From JAKVCB01 sp965243695 (GTDB lineage Bacteria > Planctomycetota > Planctomycetia > Pirellulales > Lacipirellulaceae), in the NCBI GenBank assembly GCA_965243695.1, contig CBDEWC010000039.1:451935-515934 (forward strand): DNA of 64,000 nt, read 5' to 3'. Position 1 is the first letter of the stretch. Each line of letters starts with the position of its first letter. The translations under genes and the position numbers were made by a program. This document shows, piece after piece, positions 17,791-27,208 of the stretch. Below the pieces are notes generated by a model, which searched no databases, had not been told where the DNA came from, and worked only from the letters and a program-made list of their open reading frames with translations.

Positions 17791-19233
17791 TCATACATCC
17801 TGGGGTACTTCAAACGGCTTACGGTATTTTCGTGTCATCATCAAACTCGCTTCGTCGTCACCCACGATGGTTTCGGTCTGTGGGTTAATTTCCAGCGGCC
17901 TGCCCAACTGGTACGTTGCGTCGGCGAGATCCATTCCAACCGCTTTGCAGTTTTCCTGGATGGTTTGCAGCGACTCGACGACTTGCTTGTCGTCTCCCAG
18001 TGCCTGGCTTTGTGCATTGAAAGGTACCTGTTTTCCCAGCCGGTAGGAAATATTCCCGAGATGACAAAGAGCTGCTGAGTAGTGTGCCGTTTCTGCGTCG
18101 GCATTGCAGTCCTCGGCACGACGGCTGCGAACCGCCGCAATAAAGCTGCCAAATTCGTTGCCGGGGGTGACCTGGCGTGGAGTGCCTCCTTCTACGGGGA
18201 TTGCATCTCCGCCACCCGCTGGATGAAAGAGTCCCTTTTGGATCATGCCTTCGGTGGTGTAGTACTCGTTCTGAATCACGTTGGAAAAACCAGTATTTTT
18301 ACCAACCAGCCCACGGGTTTCAAAAACAAGCAGCACGTCGCCGTACTCATAAACCGAGAGCTGGGTGTTGGGCGTTTGTCCTTGATCTTGATACCCGAAT
18401 CGTCCCCCCAGGCTCCAAACCCGCGTCGGCAGGGTAGCGCCGGGAATTGCCCAGCGGGCAACATCCATTTCATGAACACCTTGATTTCCCGTATCCCCAT
18501 TTCCAAAGTCCCAGAACCAGTGCCAGTTGTAATGGACCAGGTTGGCGTGGTAGGGCTGGTTGGGGGCTGGCCCCAGCCAGAGGTCAAAATCGATATGGTC
18601 AGGTGGTGTTTCTACCGGTTTGTTGCCAATCGACCAGCGCGGTTTGCAACAATAACCTTTCGAAACCAGTAACTTGCCGTAGTTACCTGATTGGACAGCA
18701 GCAATTTCATTGGCCCGTTCCTGGCTCGACCGCTGTTGGGTGCCGTGTTGGACAACCACGTTGTATTTGCGGGCTGCTTCGACACATTGGCGCCCCTCGA
18801 ACATGTTGTGCGAGATCGGTTTTTCGACATAAACATCCTTGCCAGCCTGGCATCCCCAGATCGTATAAAGCGAGTGGGTGTGGTTACAGGTCGCGATGGA
18901 GATGGCATCGACGTTGGGGTCATCGAGGACATGCCGAATATCGGCAACGCATTGCGGTTCAGGCGCGCCGACAGCTGCCAGATGTTCTTTGACAGGACCG
19001 AACTGGGTCGAGTCGATATCGACCAGGTGCGACACCTCCACGCCGTCGATGCTCGCATAGTTCGTGTAATGGGCTTTTCCTCGTCCACGGAGTCCGACCA
19101 CGGCAATCCGAATTTTGTCGTTTGCCCCGAGAACTTTTCCAGATGATTTTGTTCCGGCAATGGTAACCAGTGGAAGGACAGCACCTCCGACAACGCCGTG
19201 TTTTAGAAAAGTTCGACGCGATAGGATTGACAT
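17791..19233 (-). CDS. Tat-exported Gfo/Idh/MocA oxidoreductase
   Basis: The protein has 480 residues. SRRTFLKHGVVGGAVLPLVT is a twin-arginine signal. The Rossmann part begins KIRIAVVGLRGRGKAHY, followed by DPNVDAISIATCNHTHSLYTIWGCQAGKDVYVEKPISHN with the conserved EKP lysine. A planctomycete-type middle region follows: WSIGNKPVETPPDHIDFDLWLGPAP and HYNWHWFWDFGNGDTGNQGVHEMDVARW. Members use bound NAD(P) on sugars, sometimes through a 3-keto intermediate. GGAGAGG precedes the ATG. It is divergent from the symporter gene at 19494. Confidence 0.87.
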   Translation of the reverse strand: MSILSRRTFLKHGVVGGAVLPLVTIAGTKSSGKVLGANDKIRIAVVGLRGRGKAHYTNYASIDGVEVSHLVDIDSTQFGPVKEHLAAVGAPEPQCVADIRHVLDDPNVDAISIATCNHTHSLYTIWGCQAGKDVYVEKPISHNMFEGRQCVEAARKYNVVVQHGTQQRSSQERANEIAAVQSGNYGKLLVSKGYCCKPRWSIGNKPVETPPDHIDFDLWLGPAPNQPYHANLVHYNWHWFWDFGNGDTGNQGVHEMDVARWAIPGATLPTRVWSLGGRFGYQDQGQTPNTQLSVYEYGDVLLVFETRGLVGKNTGFSNVIQNEYYTTEGMIQKGLFHPAGGGDAIPVEGGTPRQVTPGNEFGSFIAAVRSRRAEDCNADAETAHYSAALCHLGNISYRLGKQVPFNAQSQALGDDKQVVESLQTIQENCKAVGMDLADATYQLGRPLEINPQTETIVGDDEASLMMTRKYRKPFEVPQDV

Positions 19234-19303
19234 GGGTTAGACCTCTCCGGCAACAGTTCTTGGTATTGGTCGTAAACGCACAACCAAAATTATGTGAAAA
19301 ATA

Positions 19304-19318
19304 GTTGATAAAATCAAC
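19304..19318. promoter_or_regulatory. Inverted repeat in divergent promoter region
   Basis: GTTGAT-AAA-ATCAAC is a perfect 6-bp inverted repeat with a 3-base centre. It lies in the AT-rich 260-bp gap between the divergent Gfo/Idh and symporter genes. A regulator binding site is a guess from position only. Confidence 0.3.
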
Positions 19319-19493
19319 CCTGGTGGCAGTTTGCCCCTTTTAATTCGCGGTCGATATTTTTGGAATAAGGTTTCTCCCTCTGTACGCTGGAGACTTTAAT
19401 CGAGTACTATTTCAAACGGTCCACATGACAATTTCGGTTTGAGTGGATGGTTCGTCATCGACATTTTGTTTCATATCCCATTGAGGGTCGCAC

Positions 19494-21671
19494 GTGGTTG
19501 TCATCGATTATGTTGTATTGATTGGCTACTTCTTGGTCATGGCTGCGATTGGTGCCTGGGCGATTCGGCGCACCAAACGTCAGGAAGATTATTTTATGGG
19601 GGGGCGCAGTTTTGGAAAACTGCTCCAGACCTTTGCGGCCTTTGGAGCGGGAACCGGGGCTCAAGATCCAATTCTCGTGGGTCGAACCACCTGGACCAGT
19701 GGACTCACCGGCATCTGGAGTGTGCTGATGTGGCTGTTTGTCACACCCGTTTATTGGATTACGGGTGTTTGGTACCGCCGCATGCGCAACCTTACGCTGG
19801 GAGATTTTTTTGTTGAACGATATGAATCACCGGCGATGGGGGTCGCATATACGTGCTTCGCACTTGCATTCTGTTGTATGTACCTCTCCACCATGTTCAC
19901 GGGGATCAGTGCGGTAGCGGCTGCGATGTTCGGGGTCACGACCGTGGAACTATTTGGAGCACAAGTTCCACTCCAAATGGTGTTCGTGCCGACAGTTGCA
20001 ATTTTTGTGGTGATTTATGGGGCGCTTGGCGGGTTGACTGCCGCCTACTGGACCGACTTGGTCCAGGGCCTTTGCATTATTGTGTTGTCGGTGTTGTTGA
20101 TTCCCTTTGGGCTCAATGCCCTGGTCGAGAAATTTGGGAATCCAGAGACACAGACCATGTTTGACGGTTTCCGGATTTTGCACGAACGGCTTCCCGCAAG
20201 TTATTTTGAAGTGCTAGGTGGGCCGCGCGCGGGAGAATTCCCGCTGCATTATATCATCTCACTTTCGCTCCTGGCGGTTGTTGGCATCGTTGTTCAGCCA
20301 CACTTTATTGTTACCGGTGGGGGATCTGCAAAAACCGAGAGCAACGCGCGAATCGGTCTTGTGACCGGAAATTTTCTCAAACGACTTTGCACGGTCGGTT
20401 GGGCCCTGACCGGTCTGATCATCCTGGCCCTGTTGGCAGACAGTGTCGAAATTGCTGAGGTGAAAGATCGGGCCTGGGGCGTTGCCAGCCGGGAATTGTT
20501 GGGCACTGCCAAATTAGGGTTAGTCGGACTGATGCTGGCCTGCCTGATTGCGGCGCTGATGAGTACCGCCGATACAATGATGCTTGTTTGTTCGGCACTA
20601 GTGGTTCACAACGTCTATGCCCCTTTCTTCAATCCCAATGCGACAGAGCGGACGTATGTGAATACGGGAAGAATTGTTGGGCTGATTGTTGTTGCCGGAT
20701 CGGCATTTGCGGCATTAGCGATTAGTGATGTCTTGAAGCAGTACACCATGGCGTTGGAATTGCCCATTGTGTTTGCTGCGCCCTTCTGGATCGGAATGTA
20801 TTGGCGAAGGTCCGGCAAGCTGGCTGCCTGGGGGACCATTGTGTTTGCCTTTGTCGCTTTCTTTGTGGCACCGGTCATGCTACCGACCCTCTGGCCTGCG
20901 TTGCGGGAAGACCCCCGGTTTACCATCGCCACCAATCGGGTTAGTCGAACGATTTCCCGCAAGGCGACTGCGGTCGATGTTGACCGGCGCACGGGTTGGG
21001 AGGCGGCCCACCGGGAGGCTTTGAAGAATCCTGATGAAGCAGAACGGAAGTCGCTCCTGGAAAAGTTAGGTCCTGCTCCACCCGAGGCAGTCGTGGGCGA
21101 GTTGTTCCAGGAAAAACTGCCCTCTCTGGGGGGGACGGCCGTGTTTTGGCGGGGTGGTTTAAAACCGGCTGAGGGTGGAAAAGCAACCTACGAAACAGTC
21201 AGCGATTCGAGCACGGAAAATGAAAAAACGGTCGTCGAGCGGCGGGTGGGCAAATCGGTCGGGCAAGGATCGTTCAATCTTGATTTTTTGCTCTATCAAT
21301 GGATCGGGGTTGATTTTTCGGGGTTGTCGCCGGCAATGCTTAAAACCATGCGATTGCCCCCTCGCCTGATTGCCCCATTTGTGGTGCTCCTTGCGTTGTC
21401 CTGGTTGACGCCAAGAAACAGCAAGGCGGCGCTTGATCGGTTCTACGTGAAGATGAAAACGGAAGTTAAGCCTGAAGCGGAAGAGGACCAACGCGAGATG
21501 GAGGCTTCTTACGACGCGCCAGACCGCTTTGACCAGCTCAAACTTTTCCCAAAATCTGAATGGGAATTCACCAAGCCGAGTTATTTCGATGTGATCGGAT
21601 TTATCGTTTGCGTGATAATTTGTTTTGTGATGGTCGGGTTGCTCGTGTTCCTGGTGAACCTGGGAGGCTAA
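19494..21671 (+). CDS. Sodium:solute symporter (SLC5 family) with large loop
   Basis: The protein has 725 residues, longer than the usual 500-600. The N-terminal two thirds is a typical SSS transporter: DYVVLIGYFLVMAAIGAWAIRR, QEDYFMGGRSFGKLLQTFAAFGAGTGAQDPI and repeated hydrophobic helices to about residue 470. A hydrophilic insert of roughly 110 residues (about 478-590) rich in charged residues follows, then two more membrane segments, the last being FIVCVIICFVMVGLLVFLVNL at the C-terminus. It starts with GTG; GAGGG about eight bases upstream supports this. Substrate unknown; sugar or organic acid with sodium is the family expectation. A terminator candidate follows. Confidence 0.87.
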   Translation: MVVIDYVVLIGYFLVMAAIGAWAIRRTKRQEDYFMGGRSFGKLLQTFAAFGAGTGAQDPILVGRTTWTSGLTGIWSVLMWLFVTPVYWITGVWYRRMRNLTLGDFFVERYESPAMGVAYTCFALAFCCMYLSTMFTGISAVAAAMFGVTTVELFGAQVPLQMVFVPTVAIFVVIYGALGGLTAAYWTDLVQGLCIIVLSVLLIPFGLNALVEKFGNPETQTMFDGFRILHERLPASYFEVLGGPRAGEFPLHYIISLSLLAVVGIVVQPHFIVTGGGSAKTESNARIGLVTGNFLKRLCTVGWALTGLIILALLADSVEIAEVKDRAWGVASRELLGTAKLGLVGLMLACLIAALMSTADTMMLVCSALVVHNVYAPFFNPNATERTYVNTGRIVGLIVVAGSAFAALAISDVLKQYTMALELPIVFAAPFWIGMYWRRSGKLAAWGTIVFAFVAFFVAPVMLPTLWPALREDPRFTIATNRVSRTISRKATAVDVDRRTGWEAAHREALKNPDEAERKSLLEKLGPAPPEAVVGELFQEKLPSLGGTAVFWRGGLKPAEGGKATYETVSDSSTENEKTVVERRVGKSVGQGSFNLDFLLYQWIGVDFSGLSPAMLKTMRLPPRLIAPFVVLLALSWLTPRNSKAALDRFYVKMKTEVKPEAEEDQREMEASYDAPDRFDQLKLFPKSEWEFTKPSYFDVIGFIVCVIICFVMVGLLVFLVNLGG

Positions 21672-21714
21672 AGCAAGGGCGCATTTCGCAACGCGGTTTT
21701 GGCAGTGCGAAAAC

Positions 21715-21733
21715 GGTTGGCCCAACCCTTTTT
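21715..21733 (+). terminator. Possible Rho-independent terminator
   Basis: GGTTG-GCC-CAACC forms a small perfect hairpin followed by CTTTTT, 44 bp after the symporter stop. A second inverted repeat (TTTCGCA 21684-21690 and TGCGAAA 21706-21712) lies just before it. Confidence 0.45.
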
Positions 21734-21763
21734 CGGAGTTTGAACGGCCTCAGGGAAGGGGTC

Positions 21764-22615
21764 TTAGTTCCAGCGCTTCGAAACTTGTTCCTGCATGAAG
21801 GCGAGTCCATCCCGGGCCAGCTGCTCTTCGCTTTCATACATCCGCCGCCAGATCTTGGTTGCAGCCGCAATTTCAGGCAGCGCCAGGCCAAAAGCCTCGA
21901 TCACCATCCAGCCGTCATAACCAACTTCATGCAAAGTGTCGAAGTTGGTATCCCAGTGCACCTGACCCTGTCCCGGGGTGCCGCGGTCATTTTCTGAAAT
22001 GTGCACGTGGCCAAGCAGATCGGCACAGTCACGGATGGCCTGGGCCACACATTTTTCTTCAATATGGGTGTGAAACGTATCATGCAGCACTTTGCAATTT
22101 GGGTGATTGACCTCGCGTGCAAAGCGGGTAGCGTCTGCATTGGTGTTGAGCAAATAGGTTTCAAAGCGGTTAAGCATCTCCACCCCCAGAACCACGTTGC
22201 ACGATTCTGCATATTCGGCCGTTTCTCGCATCACGTCGACACCCCACTTCCACTCTTCATCGGTAGGACCTGCACCACTGAAGATACCGATGGCTGAGTG
22301 AAAAGGGCCCACCAGGCTTTGTGCCCCAAGGGCCTGGCAGCAATCGAGAGTTTGCTTGTTGAGTTCTACGGCCTGCTGGCGAATGGCCGGGTCAGAACTG
22401 ATGGGGTTGTCAGGTTCATTACGAATGGTCACAGCCGTACGTTCAAGGCCGATGGCATCCAGTTTCTGGCCAAAACGTGTCCACTTGTCGACATCAAGAT
22501 TAAACAAGGGAACTTCCACCCCGTCAAAGCCCATCGTTTTGAGACGTTCAATCATCGGTAAATGTTCGTCGCCCACATCGCCAGACCATAACAGCAAGTT
22601 CATTCCATACTTCAT
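21764..22615 (-). CDS. Sugar phosphate isomerase/epimerase (tagatose 3-epimerase-like)
   Basis: From ATG 22615 the protein has 283 residues and no signal, so it is cytoplasmic. AGGAAAA upstream supports this start against a much longer open frame to 22888. The TIM barrel family is clear: MKYGMNLLLWSGDVGDEH, MGFDGVEVPLFN, NVVLGVEMLNRFETYLLNT (metal-binding Glu), VLHDTFHTHIEE, LGHVHISENDRGTPGQGQVHW and YDGWMVIEAFG. These blocks match the D-tagatose/D-psicose 3-epimerase and hydroxypyruvate isomerase branch. Epimerisation of a keto-sugar is inferred. It is convergent with the symporter. Confidence 0.83.
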   Translation of the reverse strand: MKYGMNLLLWSGDVGDEHLPMIERLKTMGFDGVEVPLFNLDVDKWTRFGQKLDAIGLERTAVTIRNEPDNPISSDPAIRQQAVELNKQTLDCCQALGAQSLVGPFHSAIGIFSGAGPTDEEWKWGVDVMRETAEYAESCNVVLGVEMLNRFETYLLNTNADATRFAREVNHPNCKVLHDTFHTHIEEKCVAQAIRDCADLLGHVHISENDRGTPGQGQVHWDTNFDTLHEVGYDGWMVIEAFGLALPEIAAATKIWRRMYESEEQLARDGLAFMQEQVSKRWN

Positions 22616-22906
22616 CGGACCTATTTTCCTTTCGTGCTTGGTAACTATCCGTTTTAGCGACTCGTAGGGTGCGCAGGCTCTGTTGGGATCAAGGCGGAGT
22701 AACACCTCTGGGGTGCAGGCCGAGCGTGCCCCACCTAAGATGACACCTGAGAGGCCCGATGACAAGAACCGTCCGGAATTGTTTGCCTTGTCGGCTTTGT
22801 CAAGAACACAGCAAGGTTTAGAACTGCGCACTCCGTTGGTGCAATACCTGGTCCTGGCAAGCCTGGTCGCAAGAAGAAATGTGGCCACGTGTTGGCGGGA
22901 TTGTCC

Positions 22907-24865
22907 CTACGATTGCACTTCCTGGCGGTCACGAAATTCGTCCAGTGATTCCGGGTTAGCGAGTGCTTCGGTCTGCTGAACCGGCCTGCCGTGAATGATA
23001 TTTTTGACGGCCAGTTCGCTGATCTTACCACTTCGTGTGACCGGAATATCAGCGACCTGCACTATTTTTCTGGGCACGTGGCGTGGGGTTGCTTTGGTAC
23101 CAATCGTGGTGCAAATTCTGGAGTGCAGTTCCTGGTTGAGTTCGCACCCTTCGGCCAGCTTTACAAAGAGGACCACGCGGGTGTCTCCTCGCCACTCTTG
23201 ACCGACGACGACGCTACCGAGGACTTCCTCAATAAGTTCAAGTTGGCGGTAAATTTCCGCGGTGCCAATTCGGATTCCTCCTGGATTGAGCACGGCATCG
23301 GACCGCCCGAAAAAAATCATGCCACCTTTTTCGTTCACCATTACGTAATCACCGTGATGCCAGACATTGTCAAATCTGGAAAAGTAGGTAGCACGGTATT
23401 TCACACCGTCCGGGTCATTCCAGAAGCAGATGGGCATGGAGGGGAAAGGTTGTGTGCAAACGAGCTCCCCCTTCTCATTGACCAGTGATTTTCCCTTAGC
23501 ATCAAAGACATCGACGGCGTAGCCGAGTGACCGTGTTTGCAGTTCGCCACGATAAACGGGGAGTGTTGGGCAACCCAACACAAAGCAGCCGATAATATCA
23601 GTTCCACCAGAGATGGAAGCCAACAGGAGATCTTTCTTGATGTGTTCGTAAACGTAGTCAAAATTTTCCGGAACCAGTGGGGAGCCGGTCGAGAGGATTG
23701 CCCGTAATTTTTTCAGTTGATGCGTTTTGATTGGGCGGAGCCGGACTTTATGGATTGCTGAGATGAACGCGGCACTGGTGCCAAACACCGTAATTTCTTC
23801 CTCGTCAGCCATGTCGAACAAGATTCTGGTTTTTTTCAGGGTAGGGGCACCATCGTAGAGCGAGATGGTCGCACCTGTGGCAAGACCACTGACCAGCCAG
23901 TTCCACATCATCCAGCCACACGTCGTTGCGTAGAGGATATTGTCTTCGCGGCGCAGGTCCGTGTGGAGAATGTGTTCCTTCAGATGCTCAATGAGCGTCC
24001 CTCCGACTCCGTGAACAATGCACTTGGGTTTTCCTGTCGTACCGGAAGAAAACATCACGTACAACGGATGATCGAAGGCGACTTGTGTAAAATGGAGTGG
24101 AGGGGGAGAACCTGGTTCGATCAAGGTATGGAATACGTGCCCGGACACGTTGTCCCGGAGGTCTGGCATCGTTAGTTCCGTAGGATTCACATATCGACAT
24201 AGGATGAAATGTTCGATCGATGGGATCTTCCCGACGACTTCACTGGCCGTTTCCAATGTTTTGTAGACGTGTCCTTTGTGGTAGTAACCGTCGCTGGCCA
24301 GAAGGACTTTAGGTTCAATTTGGCCGAAGCGGTCCACCACGCCTTCGGTACCGAAATCGGGCGAACAAGATGACCAGACGGCGCCAAGGGAACTGGTTGC
24401 CAGCATCGCGATGACCGCTTCGGGCATGTTCGGTAGCATTCCCACAACGCGATCGCCGATGCCCACACCCATATCTTTCAGCGCTCTGGCAAGCCAGGCA
24501 ACCTGCTGGTGCAGCTGGGTGTAGCTCAATGTGCGGCGCACCTTGTCTTCGCCCCAGAATACAATTGCCGTTTGCTGGTCGTTGTAGCGAAGCAGGTTTT
24601 CAGCAAAGTTCAGTCGTGCTCCAGGGAACCACTTTGCCTCAACCATTTCGCTCCCTTTTTCAAGGACGCGTGAGTAGGGTTCCGAACTGATAATGCCGCA
24701 AAAATCCCAAAGGGCTTCCCAGAAAGGTTCTGGTTCGCGAATCGTCCAATCGTAAAAAGACTGAAAGTCATCGAACTGAAGTGAAAACTGCTGCTCGATA
24801 CGCTTGATGAACGCAGTGATCTGCGCATCCTTGATCTGGTCCGCCGATGGTTCCCAAAGTTTCAT
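22907..24865 (-). CDS. Acetoacetyl-CoA synthetase
   Basis: The protein has 652 residues, the usual length for acetoacetate-CoA ligase. The N-terminal acetyl-CoA synthetase-like cap is seen in FYDWTIREPEPFWEALWDF and WFPGARLNFAENLL. The AMP-binding P-loop is YVMFSSGTTGKPKCIVHG near 270, followed by TTCGWMMWNWLVSGLATGA, and the C-terminal FFGRSDAVLNPGGIRIGTAEIYRQLE carries the hinge Asp-type motif. It activates acetoacetate to acetoacetyl-CoA with ATP in the cytoplasm, for ketone-body or polyhydroxybutyrate use. The signature NFAENLL plus GSPDF-like SCSPDFG is characteristic of this subfamily rather than acetyl-CoA synthetase. Confidence 0.9.
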   Translation of the reverse strand: MKLWEPSADQIKDAQITAFIKRIEQQFSLQFDDFQSFYDWTIREPEPFWEALWDFCGIISSEPYSRVLEKGSEMVEAKWFPGARLNFAENLLRYNDQQTAIVFWGEDKVRRTLSYTQLHQQVAWLARALKDMGVGIGDRVVGMLPNMPEAVIAMLATSSLGAVWSSCSPDFGTEGVVDRFGQIEPKVLLASDGYYHKGHVYKTLETASEVVGKIPSIEHFILCRYVNPTELTMPDLRDNVSGHVFHTLIEPGSPPPLHFTQVAFDHPLYVMFSSGTTGKPKCIVHGVGGTLIEHLKEHILHTDLRREDNILYATTCGWMMWNWLVSGLATGATISLYDGAPTLKKTRILFDMADEEEITVFGTSAAFISAIHKVRLRPIKTHQLKKLRAILSTGSPLVPENFDYVYEHIKKDLLLASISGGTDIIGCFVLGCPTLPVYRGELQTRSLGYAVDVFDAKGKSLVNEKGELVCTQPFPSMPICFWNDPDGVKYRATYFSRFDNVWHHGDYVMVNEKGGMIFFGRSDAVLNPGGIRIGTAEIYRQLELIEEVLGSVVVGQEWRGDTRVVLFVKLAEGCELNQELHSRICTTIGTKATPRHVPRKIVQVADIPVTRSGKISELAVKNIIHGRPVQQTEALANPESLDEFRDRQEVQS

Positions 24866-24988
24866 GGATTTGCAAGCTTTGATTTCTGAAGAAAGCCATT
24901 AACTTCCTGAAAAAAAGAAGGGGTTTGAGCCCATTGGTTGTGGTTGGTCCAGGCTGAGTTGTTGTCTCTTGGCTGCCCTCTAAGAAGA

Positions 24989-25519
24989 TCAATCGTAATA
25001 GTCAATGAGTGACTGGATCGGGGCGGTTAACTTCTGCTCTCCGTTCAGAAATTTTAGATTCATCAGGAAACGAAAGCCGATCACTTCCGCGCCGGCAGTC
25101 TTGCACACAAGTTCGGTAGCGTGGGCAGTACCACCGGTGGCCAGAACGTCGTCGATAATCATGACGCGATCCCCACTATTTAAATCCCCCTCCTGGACTT
25201 CGATGATATCTTCGCCATATTCCAGGCCGTAGCCTTGCTGAATCGTTTTGCGGGGGAGTTTGCCTTTTTTCCGGATCAGCACCAGCCCGGTTCCTAATTG
25301 GTGAGCCAGGGGGGCACCGATTAAAAACCCGCGACTCTCGACGGCTGCTATCTTATCGATTGGAAGATCAATACTTTCTGCAAATTGATCGACCATGCTT
25401 CGCATCGATTCGGGATCAAGCAGAATAGGGGTAATATCTTTAAAGACAATCCCAGGTTTGGGAAAGTCAGGTACATCGATAATTTTGTCCTGGAGGTTTA
25501 CCACCGTGGATGGGGCCAT
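24989..25519 (-). CDS. apt: Adenine phosphoribosyltransferase
   Basis: The protein has 176 residues, normal for APRT. The PRPP-binding motif VMIIDDVLATGGTAHA lies near residues 118-133, and IDVPDFPKPGIVFKDITPIL and ESRGFLIGAPLA are family blocks. It makes AMP from adenine and PRPP in purine salvage in the cytoplasm. AAGGAG about eight bases before ATG 25519 fixes the start. It lies 123 bp beyond the start of the acetoacetyl-CoA synthetase gene on the same strand, so the pair may share a transcript. Confidence 0.95.
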   Translation of the reverse strand: MAPSTVVNLQDKIIDVPDFPKPGIVFKDITPILLDPESMRSMVDQFAESIDLPIDKIAAVESRGFLIGAPLAHQLGTGLVLIRKKGKLPRKTIQQGYGLEYGEDIIEVQEGDLNSGDRVMIIDDVLATGGTAHATELVCKTAGAEVIGFRFLMNLKFLNGEQKLTAPIQSLIDYYD

Positions 25520-25830
25520 CTGTTGCTCCTTGGTAGAGGTCGCTCTGGCATGGAAGGGAGCGACTTTAAAAATGCGTGTTGGGAACCTTTAGCAATGATG
25601 ATGAGATTGTGACTTGATCGCAAGTCCCTGCTTGATATTCAGCAGGCTCTGTAGGCGAATGGGTGCTGTCTCAAAGCAGGTTTAACGTCTGAAACAGGTA
25701 TTAGGCTAAGTGACCTGCCTTGATTTTACGGTCGACGGCCAGTTTTTTTAAGGTCTGCATTTTTTCCGGCGGTTGGACCCGCGAGTGGGTGGGCATTGGA
25801 GAGGGTGGCGCTCTGCGATGGAAGGCGCCT
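25520..25830. other. Intergenic region after the PQQ operon
   Basis: A 311-bp gap between the pqqE stop and the apt start. It should hold the end of the PQQ operon and the apt promoter. No hairpin followed by a T run was found on the minus strand. Confidence 0.5.
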
Positions 25831-26943
25831 TTAACGGCTTTCACTTGTCGTTTCGGGTGCCGTACCAAAAACCCGATACTCCAAATTTGTCGGCTCCTGG
25901 GAAGCTTCAGCCAGAGCTGAGTCGATCAAGTCATGGTGAGGAGATAGTTTGCACACAGGATCCGTTGTCGCTGCATCGCCTGTGACTAAAAAAGCCTGAC
26001 AACGACAGCCACCAAAGTCAATTTCCCGCCGGTCGCAACTTCGGCACGGTTCCGGGAGCCAATCGGTTCCGCGAAACCGCTGGAAGACAGGATCGGTAAA
26101 CCAAATGTCGTGCAGCGATTTGTGCTGGACATTGGGAAATTCAAGGCCCGTAATTTCCCGTGCGGTCTGGCATGGCAGGACTGCCCCATCGGGCGCGACG
26201 GTCAAAAAAACACGCCCCCACCCTTGCAGGCATGCCTTGGGGAATTCCTGAAAATAATCGGGCAGGACATGGAGGATCTCGAGTTGGCCGGCAAGTTGTT
26301 TGCGTGCTGCAGCAACGACTTGTGCAGCGCGTTCGACTTGGGAACGACGGGGTAGCAGGGCTGCACGATTGCGGAATGCCCAACCCGTGTATTGCACATG
26401 AGCCAGTTCGATTTTGTCGACTTCCCAATCTGCTGCCAGGTTGATGATGGTTTCGAGATGGTCAAGATTATGGCGGTGCAATACGACGTTGAGGGTGACA
26501 GGGAAATCGCGTTCGCGGGCAAGTTCGACTGTCAGGCGTTTCTTCTCAAATGAGGGAGTGCCGGCGAGCCAGTCGTTCGATTGGGCATTGATATCGAGCA
26601 AACTAATCTGCAACGAGTCGAGGCCGGCCGATTTCAGCTCGTCGAGCCTGGGCCCATCCGTCAAAGTTGCGCCGGTACTCAGGTTTGAATAGAGATCGAG
26701 TTGCCGGGCGGTTGCAATAAGGGTGGCGAGATCGGGTCGAACGACCGGTTCACCGCCTGAGAAATGGACCTGAACCACGCCCAGCGCAGCTGCCTCGGTC
26801 AGTACTCGCTGCCAGGTGGCGGAATCGAGTTCATGCTTGTACCGGGCAAGTTGGAGAGGATTGCTACAGTAGGGGCACTTGAGCGGACACCGATAGGTTA
26901 GCTCTGCCAGGAGTGCGAACGGTCTAGGAGGCGTTGTTGGCAT
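25831..26943 (-). CDS. pqqE: PqqA peptide cyclase (radical SAM)
   Basis: The protein has 370 residues, typical of PqqE. The radical SAM cluster is CPLKCPYC with Cys19, Cys23 and Cys26, followed by FSGGEPVVRPDL. The C-terminal SPASM region has CLQGWGRVFLTVAPDGAVLPCQ and CRSCDRREIDFGGCRCQAF, giving cysteines for two auxiliary clusters. It links Glu and Tyr side chains in PqqA, the first step of PQQ synthesis, in the cytoplasm with PqqD as peptide chaperone. Its start overlaps the pqqD end by 20 bases. Last gene of the operon. Confidence 0.96.
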   Translation of the reverse strand: MPTTPPRPFALLAELTYRCPLKCPYCSNPLQLARYKHELDSATWQRVLTEAAALGVVQVHFSGGEPVVRPDLATLIATARQLDLYSNLSTGATLTDGPRLDELKSAGLDSLQISLLDINAQSNDWLAGTPSFEKKRLTVELARERDFPVTLNVVLHRHNLDHLETIINLAADWEVDKIELAHVQYTGWAFRNRAALLPRRSQVERAAQVVAAARKQLAGQLEILHVLPDYFQEFPKACLQGWGRVFLTVAPDGAVLPCQTAREITGLEFPNVQHKSLHDIWFTDPVFQRFRGTDWLPEPCRSCDRREIDFGGCRCQAFLVTGDAATTDPVCKLSPHHDLIDSALAEASQEPTNLEYRVFGTAPETTSESR

Positions 26944-27208
26944 CGTCGATCAAACCTCGGCTGGCGAGCCGGTCCAGGAGTTCTGAGAGGTCCATGTGAA
27001 TGGAATCATTCGGGAACGAACGGGAAAGTTCAGCCACCAGATTGTCCAGCGATCGCCCATCGCACAGTCGAACAATGGCAGCGGCTGTCTCGTTGAGAAC
27101 GAGCATTCCTTCAGGAAACAGGAGTTGATGTTGCTGGCGGAGTTCGTCCCACCGGTAACGGACGCCCCGCGCGAGAATTGGACAGCAAGGTGTGGGTTGT
27201 TCAGTCAT
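26924..27208 (-). CDS. pqqD: PQQ biosynthesis peptide chaperone
   Basis: The protein has 94 residues from ATG 27208. PqqD features are CPILARGVRYRWDELRQQHQLLFPEGMLVLNETAAAIVRLCDG and NDSIHMDLSELLDRLASRGLI. It binds PqqA and presents it to PqqE. The open frame runs further upstream to 27427, but that extension is the shadow of pqqC. It overlaps pqqC by eight bases and pqqE by 20 bases, so the three should be translated in a coupled way. Confidence 0.95.
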   Translation of the reverse strand: MTEQPTPCCPILARGVRYRWDELRQQHQLLFPEGMLVLNETAAAIVRLCDGRSLDNLVAELSRSFPNDSIHMDLSELLDRLASRGLIDDANNAS

